64,000 nucleotides of DNA from Trichostrongylus colubriformis. Taxonomy: Eukaryota > Nematoda > Chromadorea > Rhabditida > Trichostrongylidae. Shown here piece by piece: positions 25,206 to 36,150 of the stretch (its first letter is position 1; each line of letters starts with the position of its first letter). Below the pieces are notes generated by a model. It saw only the letters and a list, made by a program, of their open reading frames with translations, did no database searches and was not told where the DNA came from. The translations under genes were made by a program, and so were the position numbers. The DNA is taken from positions 4,102,965 to 4,166,964 of the forward strand of contig OZ022257.1 in assembly GCA_963978905.1 (NCBI GenBank). The letters run 5' to 3'.

Positions 25206-27589
25206 CATAAAAAAACAGTCAATACTTTTTACTTTCACATTAGTCAATATTACAATAGTGAATACCAGCGTAAGTTTTACCTACTGATATTTTGTTACCC
25301 AACCTATAGAAGATCACAAAGTGCTAGTAGAAGCTGCCCTGCAATCCATTTCAGGCTGAAGAATGTAATTGAATATCATAGATGCACTACCGCCAGCAAT
25401 TCTTGACCCTTAATCATATGTCGCGTTTTCTTCAATTATCCAGGAACAAATTCAAAAGCCTATCACATAACCGATCTGATGCGCTGACCAAGCCGCCCGT
25501 GGTCAAGTCTGTGCGAAAAGCTCTGATCAGAGATTGAGTGGTTAGTGAAAAAAACAAAGTCATGATTTTGGGCATGGTCTGCTGGACGGTTGGGAAGAGA
25601 GTAGCACGTAGTTATCGGAGAGCAATCCACGCTGTTTCCATATTCATGATATAACCCAGTTGAACTGCTTACTGTGTGCTTCTTGAGGTGAGAAGTCGTA
25701 CTCAAAAGTTCAAAGAAAAGATAGAAATACAATGTCGTACTGCGCGGAAGAAATTTTTGCGATCACAACTCTCCTCTTGAGGTGCCTGCCATGTGCAGAC
25801 GCTACTCCAGCGCAGTTAAAGGTTGAACATTTTTGGAGTGAAGGTTCCCTTTTGCGGAGCTGCTAATTTGTCTCACTTCAGAGTCACCACAACAAGCTGC
25901 GAAGGCAAAGTCGAAAAATAGCACAGCTTAACGGTGCAAATCAGGATGATCCTTTGCATTCTGTTGCCCTAGCGCGTTCCAACTATTACTTATTCGAAAC
26001 CCTGAAATTCACACTAGATGTAAGAGGTGCTGCCATATTCTGTATTCATCGGTTCCACGAATCATGGCTCATAAACTTCTAATCAAAGAGGATTGAAAAA
26101 CCCCAGTCATTAGGGGCAGGTGATAGAAGAAATTATAGGCCTACGCATACCTAACGAGGAAGGTCTTCCAGGTAATGGCGCACTTCTCGAAAACGGTCTT
26201 TTTCCATAGTATGGGGTACCTGCATGGACACATACAACTGAGGCCCAGTTTCGTTGAGAAGCCCTAGGAATTCCAAAAAAAAATGAAAAAATTCTTATAA
26301 GATCGGCGATCTTAACTCACTTATTGTATGCATTCTCATTGTAGCTTTGGGCATGTGCAATTCAGAGGTGTTCTTTTATTGCACATACAAGACGTAACGA
26401 TATACCAAGAGAAAGGTTCACCTGTAGCAAGTACTAAAAGTGCGTATCAGTCTCATAACCATTCCACAAGGTGAGGGTTTTGCAGGGAAACGATGGCTTG
26501 CTGGATACGATGGTGGACTCCCAAGCTGGTGAGATAAGTAGAAGTCAAGGCAATACACAAGAGACCCAATATTAATTAGGGGATGAATCAGCGGTGATCC
26601 TCCGATCCACATCTCGCGTGACGTTAAGGAGGTGGAGAGTAGGATGGGGCAGTAACGATGAGTGAAAGCTCACTGGCTGCCGAGTCTCGGGCTCGGCCGT
26701 CAGATTCGGGGCGTCAGACTCGCCTTTGGAGATGGATTCTGTATTCGCTACTTATATTCATGTAGTTATGTTGTCTGCTACGCGACCCAGTTACTGTGTT
26801 TTGAGCATCGTATGGTTAGTGGACAGACACTGAAGTCCCACATAAGCGGCGGTGAGCTTTCTATTCTTCTACATTTTTATTTACTTTAAACTGATAGATA
26901 AGTCCGCGCCCACGCGGTGTCGCGCTGGCAAACGCATGCTCAGTCTTCAAAGAATCAAAAGATGGAAAGCTGTGATTCGTGGATTGTATAAAAGTAGCAA
27001 GTAGAGCTGAGGTCATACCCACAGATGATCAGAGAAACTTCAGAGTTGACAGAGGAAAGCGACCCAGCGAGAGGAGATTCGTTGTTTAACGGAGGTATGA
27101 ATGCTACGATTGTCTCGACGATGGAATAGCGGTTGGATAAAAACTTTTTTCTCGTTTCTGTTATGACGGCGTACAAAGCCTCGCAGACTACGCCTTTCAC
27201 CTGTTTTTTCCCCTTCTTGCCGAGCCAAGTTTTTGCGTTGTATTTTGGTGAATGGCCTTTATGGAAAGAAAAAAATTGACTATCAGAAGGAGGTCTAGCG
27301 TAGGGCATCCTTTGAAAGAGGATTATGTGGAGAAATGCATGAGCATCAGAAAATTTGAATGGGGAGATATGCGAGAGTTTTTATCCTATGAATGGTTGAG
27401 GCGATGAAATGCAAACTGCATTGAATTCATAGTGGTCACGGGTTTGAATGGTCATTGCTCCACGGATCAAACGAAGATTTTGATACGTGGTGTCGTTAGG
27501 TATCAGAATTAAAGTTGAATAAACATTTTCTACATATAAAGTCACTTCGAGATAACAAGAAATTTATTAATATTACTAGCACATGTCAA
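25206..27589. other. Region without identifiable genes
   Basis: The only longer frame is 26955-27308 on the minus strand (117 codons). It is lysine-rich early and serine-rich late, has no motif I recognise, and overlaps a 62-codon frame on the same strand. Nothing else is supported. Confidence 0.4.
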
Positions 27590-29080
27590 ATAGCCAATAA
27601 TCTATGGCTCCTTCTTGCTTAAAGGAATCGTCCACGGAAAATGCGTTTTTGTGTTACCCATACGTTTATGTTGTATTTGCCTAATGTGGGTCTCACGCAA
27701 AATTTCACGCGAAAAAAATGCGAATCTGGCTGAGATACAGCACCACAAATTGCGGTCCCAGTGGGCGGGCCTAAGAGTAAAAGCCTTGTCCCGTGGTCCG
27801 CCGCCGTTGGGAACGGAGAGTGGGACGGTTTACGAAACTTTCTGCTCCTACAATGCGTCTCCGACCACGGCGGACGACGGAACGAGGCTTTTCTCTTAGG
27901 CCCCGCCCACTGGGACCGCACTTTGTGGTGCTGTATCTCAGCCAGATTCGCATTTTTTCGCGTGAAATTTTGCATGAGGCCCACATTAGGCAAATACAAC
28001 ATAAACGTATGAGTAACACAAAAACTCATTTTTCGTGGACGATTCCTTTAAGAGCGTTATCGAATAACCTATTTGGCATACCGAAGACAAGCTTTTGGTG
28101 CACTTTTACATAATAACATTCCAGGCCTGCACGATTGCCTCCTTAAGGTTTTCTGTGCTCTGAAACTGGCGATTGCTGGCATACACCTTCCTAACGATGA
28201 TGCCTTAAAGGTTCTCCATATGAGTCGGGTTAGGACTGCATGCTGGCCATGGTAGAACTTCAATGTTTGGGACTGCAGCAACGGTTTTTTGCCTGACTTG
28301 CATGAATGGTAGCATTGCCCTGCTGGTACACGTAATTCTGACGACGCTGCGGCTCAAAAAAGGTACCAGATGATTTTGCAAGATTTTCTGGTAATCCCTG
28401 GACTTCATTTTATAGGTTCCGAGTGTAAGCTCCCGCGTGGCATCACTGCTGAATTCCCCCAGACATTCACACTTCCCTCCTCCAAAATTGCGACGAAATG
28501 TGGACTTGGATGGCCGTGACGGTTACAGGGGAATCTCGTCAGTAGTGCTTCTAACCGTCATAGCCATCCAGGTGGAACTTTTTCTCATCCAAGAAAGACA
28601 CCCAAAAGGGTATATTTTGAAATGAGATGTGATTGTTCAAGTGTGAGGAATTATTACGCTGCATGATTACCTTCACCCAATCTATTCCCAAGTTCAACTT
28701 AGCCAACTGAAGCTGGGCTTATGGTGTGCCGTAAATCTTGGGCACTTCTTCATCGCTTGCCTGGTGATGTCACAGCTTCTTCGCGCCACTCTCCAGACTG
28801 TGAATTTGGACTCGGACAGGTCCAACTCCGAGCGAATCAGGTTTAAGGATGAAGTACTATTGCTAATAGCCTTCAAAATTCTTCCCTCGTTATTGGCAAT
28901 GGTCTTTCATGGACGTTCAGATTTCGAAGAGCATTTGGAGACACCGCTACCTTTTAGGAGACCTTGAACAGAGCATAAGTCATCCAATTTGTCTCACGAC
29001 AGCTCTCAAACTGAGCCCGGCATCCCGAAGAATCCTAATCTGAGCTTTTTTTCTCTCTGAAAATAGCAGAAGACCACGAA
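27590..29080 (-). mobile_element. Tc1-like transposon relic interrupted by foldback element
   Basis: The minus strand shows a Tc1-like transposase in order. A HTH segment (KKAQIRILRDAGLSLRAVVR) lies near 29060-28990, possibly after a short intron ending TTTCAG. A second HTH (SESKFTVWRVARR) follows near 28820, then DEKKFHLDG-like and AILEEGSVNVWG near 28600-28460, and VLPWPACSPNPTHMENL near 28255-28205, where the third catalytic E follows PACSPxxxxM. The C-terminus reads MPNRLFDNAL at about 28085-28055. Stops and frameshifts occur throughout. At 28047 the frame is interrupted by a foldback element (27623-28047) and resumes past it with KKEP and a stop. Terminal repeats were not located. Confidence 0.8.
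27623..28047. mobile_element. Foldback MITE flanked by TTAA
   Basis: A near-perfect palindrome of 425 bases with arms of about 155-160 bp: AGGAATCGTCCACG at the left end mirrors CGTGGACGATTCCT at the right, and pairing continues through CTGAGATACAGCACCACAAA and GGGCGGG. TTAA sits directly outside both ends (27619-27622 and 28048-28051), a piggyBac-type target duplication. The symmetry gives mirrored open frames on both strands that are not genes. A decayed half copy lies at 8517-8612. Confidence 0.9.
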
Positions 29081-29897
29081 GCATGTCGAGAATATAGCTC
29101 GGAGATAAGTAGGGGAAACATACTCACCTCTACAGGATCTGCAGAACACAAGTTTTCGTTTTTCCTCAGGGTGACCTTATAGTTACCAAACGGTGCCAAA
29201 AACGAGAATTACTTGCAAGAGAGCTTGGCTGGAATGTATTTCGATCAAAATTCGAATACCAGGGCCATTCTTGGCGAGTAAGACCACCAAAGTTATCGCT
29301 TGGCTGACTGATGTGGGAATTTGAAAATCGGGGGCGACCTAATAATTATGAATCGCAGTGTACTATATAAGGTGCGCATAAGAGACCCCTTACACGGAGG
29401 TCCGGGATTTCGTGATCTCACTATTTTTCTGTTTTCTCGAATTTTCACAGGGTTCAAGAATGCAACTCAACATAAACTACTACCGATTACGAAGCACCGA
29501 TTTCCATGAAAAGGCAAATTGGAGGAGATCTCGGTGGCAGACCGATCGTCTGGCCCAGACATGAGGTATCTTATAATTTAACTTCAGCCGGCAATTTCTC
29601 GTAAGAATACGCCTTTCTTTGTACGACTAGACATTAAGTCGTCACAATCTAATCATTGTATCATTTAAAACGCTTTGTGAAGCCAGTTCATGTCATATTC
29701 GGGGAGATCAATGATCACCCTGCCGAATTGAAGATAAATTATCAATTGAGTGAAAATTTTAGCAAACTCATCACACTATCGCACTATGTCACCCTTTTCT
29801 GAGGGAAACAATCGTAAAAGTGCAGCAGTCTCGTTTTCTCAGCTGAATAATCTGAGGTCACAAGGAAAAAGGGCTCCTGAGGTTCCTGGGTTTCAGA
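29081..29897. other. No recognisable feature
   Basis: No coding or repeat signature is recognised between the Tc1-like relic and the BEL/Pao relic. The expected 5' LTR and primer-binding site of the latter were not found here. Confidence 0.4.
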
Positions 29898-30611
29898 ATG
29901 CTTCAAGACGATAGAGAATCTCTTTTCCTCCAAACATCAGGGAGGCTTTCAATGTTCTCGAAACATAGCGATAAAGATCACCGCCTCTCACAACATTCAA
30001 TCCCAAGCGCTGGAAATGGACGCGGTCTCAAAACAAAGCTTCGAAGCATGGAAAAAAATAATTCAGATGAGCAGAGGATAAGAACAACACTGCATGATAA
30101 GAAGATGAGAGATGACAAGAATGCTAAGCAGAATTACTTAAAGGCACATTGCTCTAATGAGCCTATTAAGGAGTATACGCCCTTCAAGCACCATGGACCT
30201 TCCCCACTCAATTCCAAGCGCTATAGTCCTTCTTAATCTCAAAAAAAAAACCTGAATCGTCAAAAACTCGAGGTCAAAGATGCAGCAGCGCAGAGGAGAC
30301 ATCGTGGCACATTGCGCGGTATGTAACCACACAATCCAGGATCTTTTTCAAGATCTCAATTCGGAATAGAATTACACTTCGACCATCGTTGGTGCGAAAG
30401 GAAAAAAGAAGAGCTACTGCATCAAGCTGAAGAACTCGAACATCAACTAGAAAGGAAATTTCAGTGTCAAGAGACAAGTTAGGAGCATGAGTTCAAAAGA
30501 GGAGAAAAACACGAGGATTCCAGCCAGAACCAAATTTTACAAACACCTCAGATGTCCCCTTCACAGAGCGCTTGAACACTAGAAAGGAGGCTTTTAGGCA
30601 ATGAACTCAAA

Positions 30612-30850
30612 GTGCGAAACTTCTACGGCACTCCATTGGGGTTCGATTCCTTTTGGGAAATGTTCGAGGAGCTCGTCCACGATCAACCCTATTTAAATAT
30701 TGGGAAGCTGTTTCTCCCAAACTGTTACAACAGGAATGGAGTAGGAACTCTACAGATGATGCTAAAAACTGGAGAGTCTTACGAGAGGGCTACCAGTCAA
30801 CAGAAGAATCAAAATCAAGGCTGAATACGAGCGACGATGCAAATGATCCG
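30612..30850 (+). pseudogene. Pao-type Gag segment
   Basis: The frame begins RNFYGTPLGFDSFWEMFEEL and continues with a DQPYLNIGKL stretch. The family pattern is a small FxGxxLxFxxFWxxFEExVH block followed by a short helix and an LxxGExYxxA segment, all visible here. The last part shifts frame near 30740 to continue in the overlapping frame 30653-30853. Confidence 0.75.
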
Positions 30851-30993
30851 TAAATCAAAATCAATGAAATAGTGATACGACGACCACCGATCCTTGAGAA
30901 ATAACCTCAACGACATCTGAGCTATTATAACCACTTTAGAGAGAGAGGGGGGAAATGCAATAAAAATTCTCAAAAGGCCGAGACAACGAGAAA

Positions 30994-31263
30994 GTGACAG
31001 TATTTACATTTCCGGATTCGGCCTCAGATCAATCCTTTATTTCAAAGTTGCTCGCACAGAGATTGAATCGAGAACAGGAATGTATTCACTGTAGTGGTAA
31101 AATCTTCGGAGGAACGGCAGAAAAGAACAAGGTGAGACGAGTCATCGCTCCCCTCTATGATGCAAGAGGCGGATATGTTGAAGATGAATTCCTCACAAGT
31201 GATAAAATCACACTCCCTCTTCAAGTTAGATCGATACTCAATCAAGACGTCACTTTCATCTAA
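30994..31263 (+). pseudogene. BEL/Pao aspartic-protease segment
   Basis: The 89-codon frame has DSASDQSFIS, the BEL/Pao form of the protease active-site region (D-S/T-x-S-xx-SFIS), followed by a KIFGGT segment and a conserved ITLPLQ block, as in the family. It is the best-preserved part of the element but is isolated by stops on both sides. Confidence 0.8.
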
Positions 31264-31510
31264 GAACATTTTGGGAACAAAGCTTTTTATCTTCAAACAC
31301 TCCGTCCTAGTGGCACAGTATTGCCGTACATGCTAATTGGAATGGAGTATTTTAATGCTGTCATAAAATAAACGAACCAATCACACGTTTTCCACCGGGC
31401 TCTTCCTTAAGCCGACTTTCTACGATCCGGTCATATCAAGAGTCCTCCCTAACGCAGCAGAAAGCTCGGATATAGAGAGTCGCTGCAGTCGGATACTCCA
31501 CTTCTGCTCA

Positions 31511-32090
31511 GTGCTCGATATAAACATGAACGGTGTGTTCGAGACAGCCTTGTGTAGACTCAATACAATTGGCATCGAAGATGTGACCACTGATTACAAA
31601 ATCAACAATCAGGTCGTGCCAGACTTCTACTACTCGGTTCAAATCGAAAGTGGTAAAGTATTCGTGCGGTTCCCCTGGAAACCAAACAGGAAATGCCTCT
31701 TCATCAATTATAACCTTGATTTAAGTAGACAATATCAATTATTCAAGATGGGAGAGCGCAATACCTAATGCTGGAATAAGTACAGTAATATAACTGGATA
31801 GCAACTCAAGGAAGAAATTTGCAGAAGAACCACTACGCACCCAAGTCAATAGTGATACATCATGCTACCGTATTCTGCATAAACAGTTATCAAATCGGAC
31901 AGCGTCACAACGTAGACACGCTTTGTAATTGATGCGCCTTTCAAAAATGAAGTGAAAAGCCACTAGCATCAGTGCACCCCTTGGATCTCTCATTGACCGA
32001 AAGTGAAGAGCGAAAGAAACGAAAGAAAGTGAGCCTATTAAACAAGCACAGAAAGACTCGTCGGCACAATACCTCGCGGAGCTCATTCAC
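31511..32090 (+). pseudogene. BEL/Pao reverse-transcriptase N-terminal relic
   Basis: The frame 31511-31768 contains GKVFVRFPWKPN, the VxxPWK block that precedes Pao reverse transcriptase, and a following NYNLDLSRQYQL segment. Beyond its stop, broken frames up to about 32090 keep counterparts of the family's YLPHxxV and TTKxRVVFDAS motifs with several stops. The YxDD-type catalytic box was not found. Confidence 0.7.
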
Positions 32091-33382
32091 ATGCAACTAC
32101 CAACGGACGAAAATGGAGTAATACGGTATGGGAAGAATTTTAGCCGAACACTTAGCAGGACAAACTCAAGAGCCCATCCTTCTCTCATAAAAACGCAACT
32201 TTACCCATTTGATCGCATAAGATGCCCACCATGGCCGTGGACATCAAGTTACTAATGGCACGTCAGCAAACTTAAGATTCAATCGCTGAAAGGACTGCAA
32301 ACGGTGAGGAAGTGTTTGAAAACGTGTTCCACTTACAAGAAATGGATTCAAGGCCGTTTATCCATCCGAATTCTCCACCGTTTCACCACATATCGGTGAG
32401 GTCGCCCTTGTAATGGGCGAAAACAAACCGCGCAAAGAATGGCCTCTTCATTTAGCCACAAAACTTATTGCAGACGGCGATACTAGATCGTCGAATCGAA
32501 AGTATCAAAATCTCCAATCACAAGATCAATCAATTTCTCATCCAGCTTGAAAGAGAGGACACACAGCTGCGTCAACAAAAATCAGGAGTTCGTTACTGAC
32601 GGCGCCGTTGCTAACTGTGAGATGGTGAATGCTCAACGCGTCGGCGCAATCAAACGGCCTCAACCGTCTATCACGATGCTCTTAAGAACAAACCACCTAT
32701 TGCGTGAATGCCGTTAAAACGCAGTCGGCTGCCGATAGGTTAATGACATGCCGGCAACGTTAGCTCGTGATTGTATTGATAGCGAGTCTTTGCGCGAGCG
32801 TGCAATCAAGGATAGCAAAGAAAGCATGCACAGTTCAATGCACAAAAGTTCAAGGATTATTCGAATGCCACAGCTTTAAGAAAAGTACAAGTATGTGGTA
32901 GTGACTATTGTTTGAAAATAAATATCCAAACGCAACATAAAAGTCCCATTTCCCGCGGAAATTACACTGCACTCTTACCGCGTAGTCGTTGAGACTCTAC
33001 AGGGAAATTCGACGCAGGCGTTTCATTTGACTTCCTCTCCAAACCTCTTTTGTGAACTTTCGAGACTTTTGAGGGGTTTTTTTTAGTTTTTTGAATAGCT
33101 ATGTTGGAGTTCCAATTGCTGTTGAATATTCAGACTATATCCCCTTAATGGAAATCAATTATGACAACAGGAAAACTTCAATAATTATACGTCTTTTGAC
33201 TGATATCTTTGTTTGCCAGTACACTAATCATGAATGTGAGCAAGTACTAGTTATACCTTCATCTAATGCCCCGAGTAAAGATTAAACCAGTAATAATCTC
33301 ACGACTTCAATAGCGAAATTCAACAACATGCAATCGGAGCTCTGGCAGATTAAGCGGGAAAATCTCAGAAGTCGAATAGTAA

Positions 33383-34446
33383 TGTGTGACGCGTGTAACT
33401 AATAATGTTTATTACAATAATAATAATAAAGTCGAGTCCGATTTGTATTAACAAGGTTACACACATTTCAAGGAAAAGGATTTGGAGAGAGATGAAGAGA
33501 ATGATATAAAAGATGAAGAATCCTCTTAGGATTCTTCCTGGAACCTTGGAGAACCCAGGACTAGTCCTTCCAGCCTATTTATGGGGTTTCGTGGGGGAAG
33601 AGCCTTGTCGTGCATCGCGCTAGCCCGTGAGTCATATCCAGGGGAACTTTAGCCTCATATCCCGAGGAACTTCACGCGTAACTGTAACCATATCCCGTGG
33701 ATATGTCCGGAGGCGTCTGCTCCTTATTTATATGTAAGCATGTCGGACCCATATTCCCTACATGTTATATATGGTTTATGGTTATTCAAATTGAGTACCC
33801 TGTGTGAGTATTATCTCGGATCGAGATAAGGGCTGTGTGCAAATTGTGTGGCCTAACTACGGGTCGCAAACGCACATGCATCACCAGTATCCTCAGGTAC
33901 TTGGGATCAGTGCATGAGACCATAAACCTTAGCCACGCCCCGAATTGACGGTCGATCCGTCTTAGGATGGAGCTGATCCGTTAGTCTGGAGTTTTGCCGA
34001 GCTCACGGAAGGTGAGCAGATCGGCCTCTCTCGGAATCGAGAGGGGAGTTTCCCAATTCCGCTGCGAACGGCTTGATGATGGACTCTACGTGGTAGGGAG
34101 CTCCCCCTGACTCACGACGTGTCGCGTGATGCTGCGAGCCTCGTTCTCTTCACTCGGTGAAGTGTCGATCTTGCCGTGTGGAAAGTGGAGGTGCAGTAGT
34201 TCGCAGGATGTGCTTACAGATGCATATTGGCCTAAGCGTAGTCTACGCGATGGTCTTCCCTTTTGGCTTCAAAAAGTAGTGATGCAATGACCATTCTCTG
34301 GAGAAGATTGGTTCATTGGTCCAAGATGGCAGATGAGTTGGTGGCTAATACCCTTAATATCCATTCCCTTTGCCTGGTTGAAGACTAGAATCTATTGATG
34401 TAGATTCTAGTATTTGTGTGTATTGTGTGGCATATTGCCATACAAC
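33383..34446. other. GC-richer block inside the retroelement relic
   Basis: The block has no coding potential but a distinct composition: many CG dinucleotides and repeated CATATCC and GATCGAGAT-like words, unlike the AT-rich flanks. It begins TGTGTGACGCG and ends CATACAACA, which would fit LTR-type TG..CA ends, and TAGTAATGT/ACATTACTG at the borders are nearly complementary. It sits between the pol-like and env-like parts. It may be a solo LTR, a MITE or an inserted segment. Confidence 0.35.
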
Positions 34447-34825
34447 ATTACTGTATATATTCGCTTGATAAAAGGTTATTTGCGCAGTGTTGTGTTATGT
34501 AATAAAAGGTACAGACTCTAATTACATAGCAGCCACGGCTGATCACAAAACCGTGGATCTGTCTAGCTTTTTTGGACTTTCCCTCATCTCCTAGACGTCC
34601 AGTTCCAACACAGATGCGCATCATGAAAATCGCCATGCAGGAAAAGATACTCAGTTGTCAAAAAGAAAGGCTTTACGTCACTCAGGACACTCGAACCTGG
34701 AACCCAAGCAGATGATGTCCTCACAAGGGATCATGCGTCGGACTCGAATACACAATTATTCCACCGCATTCCCTTGTTAAGGAGCTTGACATCGCAATTA
34801 ACTTCTCAGGAAAACCCTTCTGCAC

Positions 34826-35140
34826 GGAATCGGTCCTGTGAGTTCCTGTGAGTTTCCCTCATCGGAATGCCTCTTTCACCGGGTCTACCATGTACCCACA
34901 AAAGCGACTTTTCATGAGATTTTCAAATGTCCTTCTTGGTATAAGACAATCAAATTCAAACTTGAATATATCGAAAACGTCCGGAATGGTAAAGTCTACA
35001 CAGAAGAAATCAAACTAATTCTTGGTAGAACTAGGATAGAGGTGACTTTCTTCGCTTTCTCACAGATTTTTATTGGATACAAGCAGTTTATGAAAAATAA
35101 CAGAACAACCGCGTACTTGAAGGACGACATTGTGTTCTGA
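34826..35140 (+). pseudogene. Env-like glycoprotein fragment of BEL/Pao element
   Basis: The frame shows a cysteine-containing segment CEFPSSECLFHRVYHVP followed by an EIFKCPSW block. This spacing resembles the phlebovirus-type G2 glycoprotein domain carried by some nematode BEL/Pao elements. About 100 codons remain, with no signal peptide or membrane anchor visible. It is a fragment, described only as a relic. Confidence 0.6.
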
Positions 35141-35164
35141 TTTTTGAAGCGAGGCGAAAGTTAC

Positions 35165-35250
35165 TACAAGGATGCTGAGTTATGGGCAAAAGCCTCGGTG
35201 TCGGACGGAACTCAAACCCGCACTTCATCCTTTCCGGAGATATGTGCTAA
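35165..35250 (-). repeat. tRNA-derived SINE-like module, truncated minus copy
   Basis: Read on the minus strand it keeps the B-box half and the tail (GGCTTTTGCCCATAACTCAG, then CATCCTTGTAGTAA). The A-box half is lost: after GTTAGCACATA the sequence changes. Its B box has drifted to GGTTTGAGTTCC. Confidence 0.65.
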
Positions 35251-35342
35251 CGCAACGGATGTGTGCTCTGCATCCCTTTATACGTGTGAGTGCTGATAAG
35301 CTACGGTCAATATACGATTCAGAAGCTGAGTCAAGGTGAAAG

Positions 35343-35440
35343 GGGTGTGGGTAGTGTAATGGATTAGCACATATCCCCGGAAAGGATGAAGTGCGGGCTC
35401 GAGTCCCGTCTGACACCGAAGCTTCCGCCTGCACCTCAAT
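35343..35440 (+). repeat. tRNA-derived SINE-like module, plus copy
   Basis: It carries the A box TAGTGTAATGG, GATTAGCAC and the B box GGCTCGAGTCC, with an acceptor-like GTGTGGG/CTGACAC stem. It is preceded by GAAGCTGAGTCAAGGTGAAAG, as in the 9.7-kb copy, so this is a second, more decayed inverted pair. Confidence 0.7.
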
Positions 35441-35567
35441 CCTCGCAACCTCAAACACCTGCAGCATAAAAAATACATGTAAGTGCAACGTCGCAGAGGA
35501 TTCGGTGTCATGCTATTGCACACATAATCATATATCACAAACGCGGCGGCTCACACATAGGTTACCG

Positions 35568-35810
35568 TTACCGCTTCCACACGGAATAGTAGTAGAAGGA
35601 CCTAAATACCTCCAAATAATCCACAAATCCGCTGTTTCGATCGAAACAGCCGTACATATCGATCCATGAATGACAGAACTGGCTCAAGTAGTTGCGGAGT
35701 TCACTTGCAATATCATATCCCAATTCTTCGAATGAATCCTTTCCGTTACGGCTCAAATTTTTTATCTTTGATCCCAACCTCAATTTATTTAATTTAATCC
35801 TCCCTTTCAT
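35568..35810 (-). CDS. Unknown open frame, possible exon
   Basis: An 80-codon minus-strand frame is rich in aromatic and acidic residues in its second half (ELGYDIASELRNYLSQF, then FVDYLEVFRSFYYYSV). An acceptor-like ACATTCAG precedes it at about 35828. It contains a perfect 20-bp palindrome at 35631-35650. No family is recognised, so it may be chance. Confidence 0.25.
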   Translation of the reverse strand: MKGRIKLNKLRLGSKIKNLSRNGKDSFEELGYDIASELRNYLSQFCHSWIDMYGCFDRNSGFVDYLEVFRSFYYYSVWKR

Positions 35811-36017
35811 TTGAGCTGAATGTCTTATTTCAATATTACTGGCCGATTCACTGCCTTCGATCCGATATCATCAGGCCATTGGGGAGGGCCGTTATCAATT
35901 TGCGAAATAATTCAGACCTTCTTTCATTCCTGAAGAAAGCAACAGTGGTAAATCAAAAAGCTGTGAAAGACAGCCATAAACAAAACTCGAACGCAGTGAT
36001 GTTCAACGTAGCAGCAA

Positions 36018-36150
36018 GGACATGATTGTTGGACAGTCATGGTTCGACTGCTACGCGGATGCGACTGTAATTCGAGGGCATTGGTTTTTGACGGAGCGGC
36101 AGGGACATCATGGTTGGACAGTCGTGGTTCGAGTGCTACGCGGATACGAC
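36018..36150 (+). repeat. Tandem repeat, two 48-bp blocks
   Basis: GGACAT..TTGGACAGTC and TGCTACGCGGAT recur 85 bases apart with four or five differences. The spacing is not a multiple of three, so the shared peptide GQSWFxCYAD lies in different frames. This argues against a coding repeat. Confidence 0.6.

Larger units (their letters stand above)
29898..35140 (+). mobile_element. Decayed BEL/Pao retroelement with env-like remains
   Basis: The plus strand carries, in order, a charged Gag-like frame (29898-30236), a Pao-type Gag segment (30612-30850), an aspartic-protease segment (30994-31263), the N-terminal part of reverse transcriptase (31511-32090) and an env-like segment (about 34826-35140). 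This is the order seen in nematode BEL/Pao elements of the Cer7/Tas kind that carry an env-like gene. Many stops and frameshifts separate the parts, and the region 32100-33380 shows only scattered pol-like fragments. No LTR pair was found. A 1.06-kb block at 33383-34446 looks foreign. The element is inactive. Confidence 0.8.

Noticed and set aside
27615..28113. Mirrored open frames of 94-136 codons on both strands
   Set aside because: They repeat the same peptides because the DNA is a palindrome; the foldback element explains them.
34670..34745. Minus-strand tRNA-like segment (GGTTCGAGTGTCC)
   Set aside because: Acceptor and anticodon arms cannot be formed.
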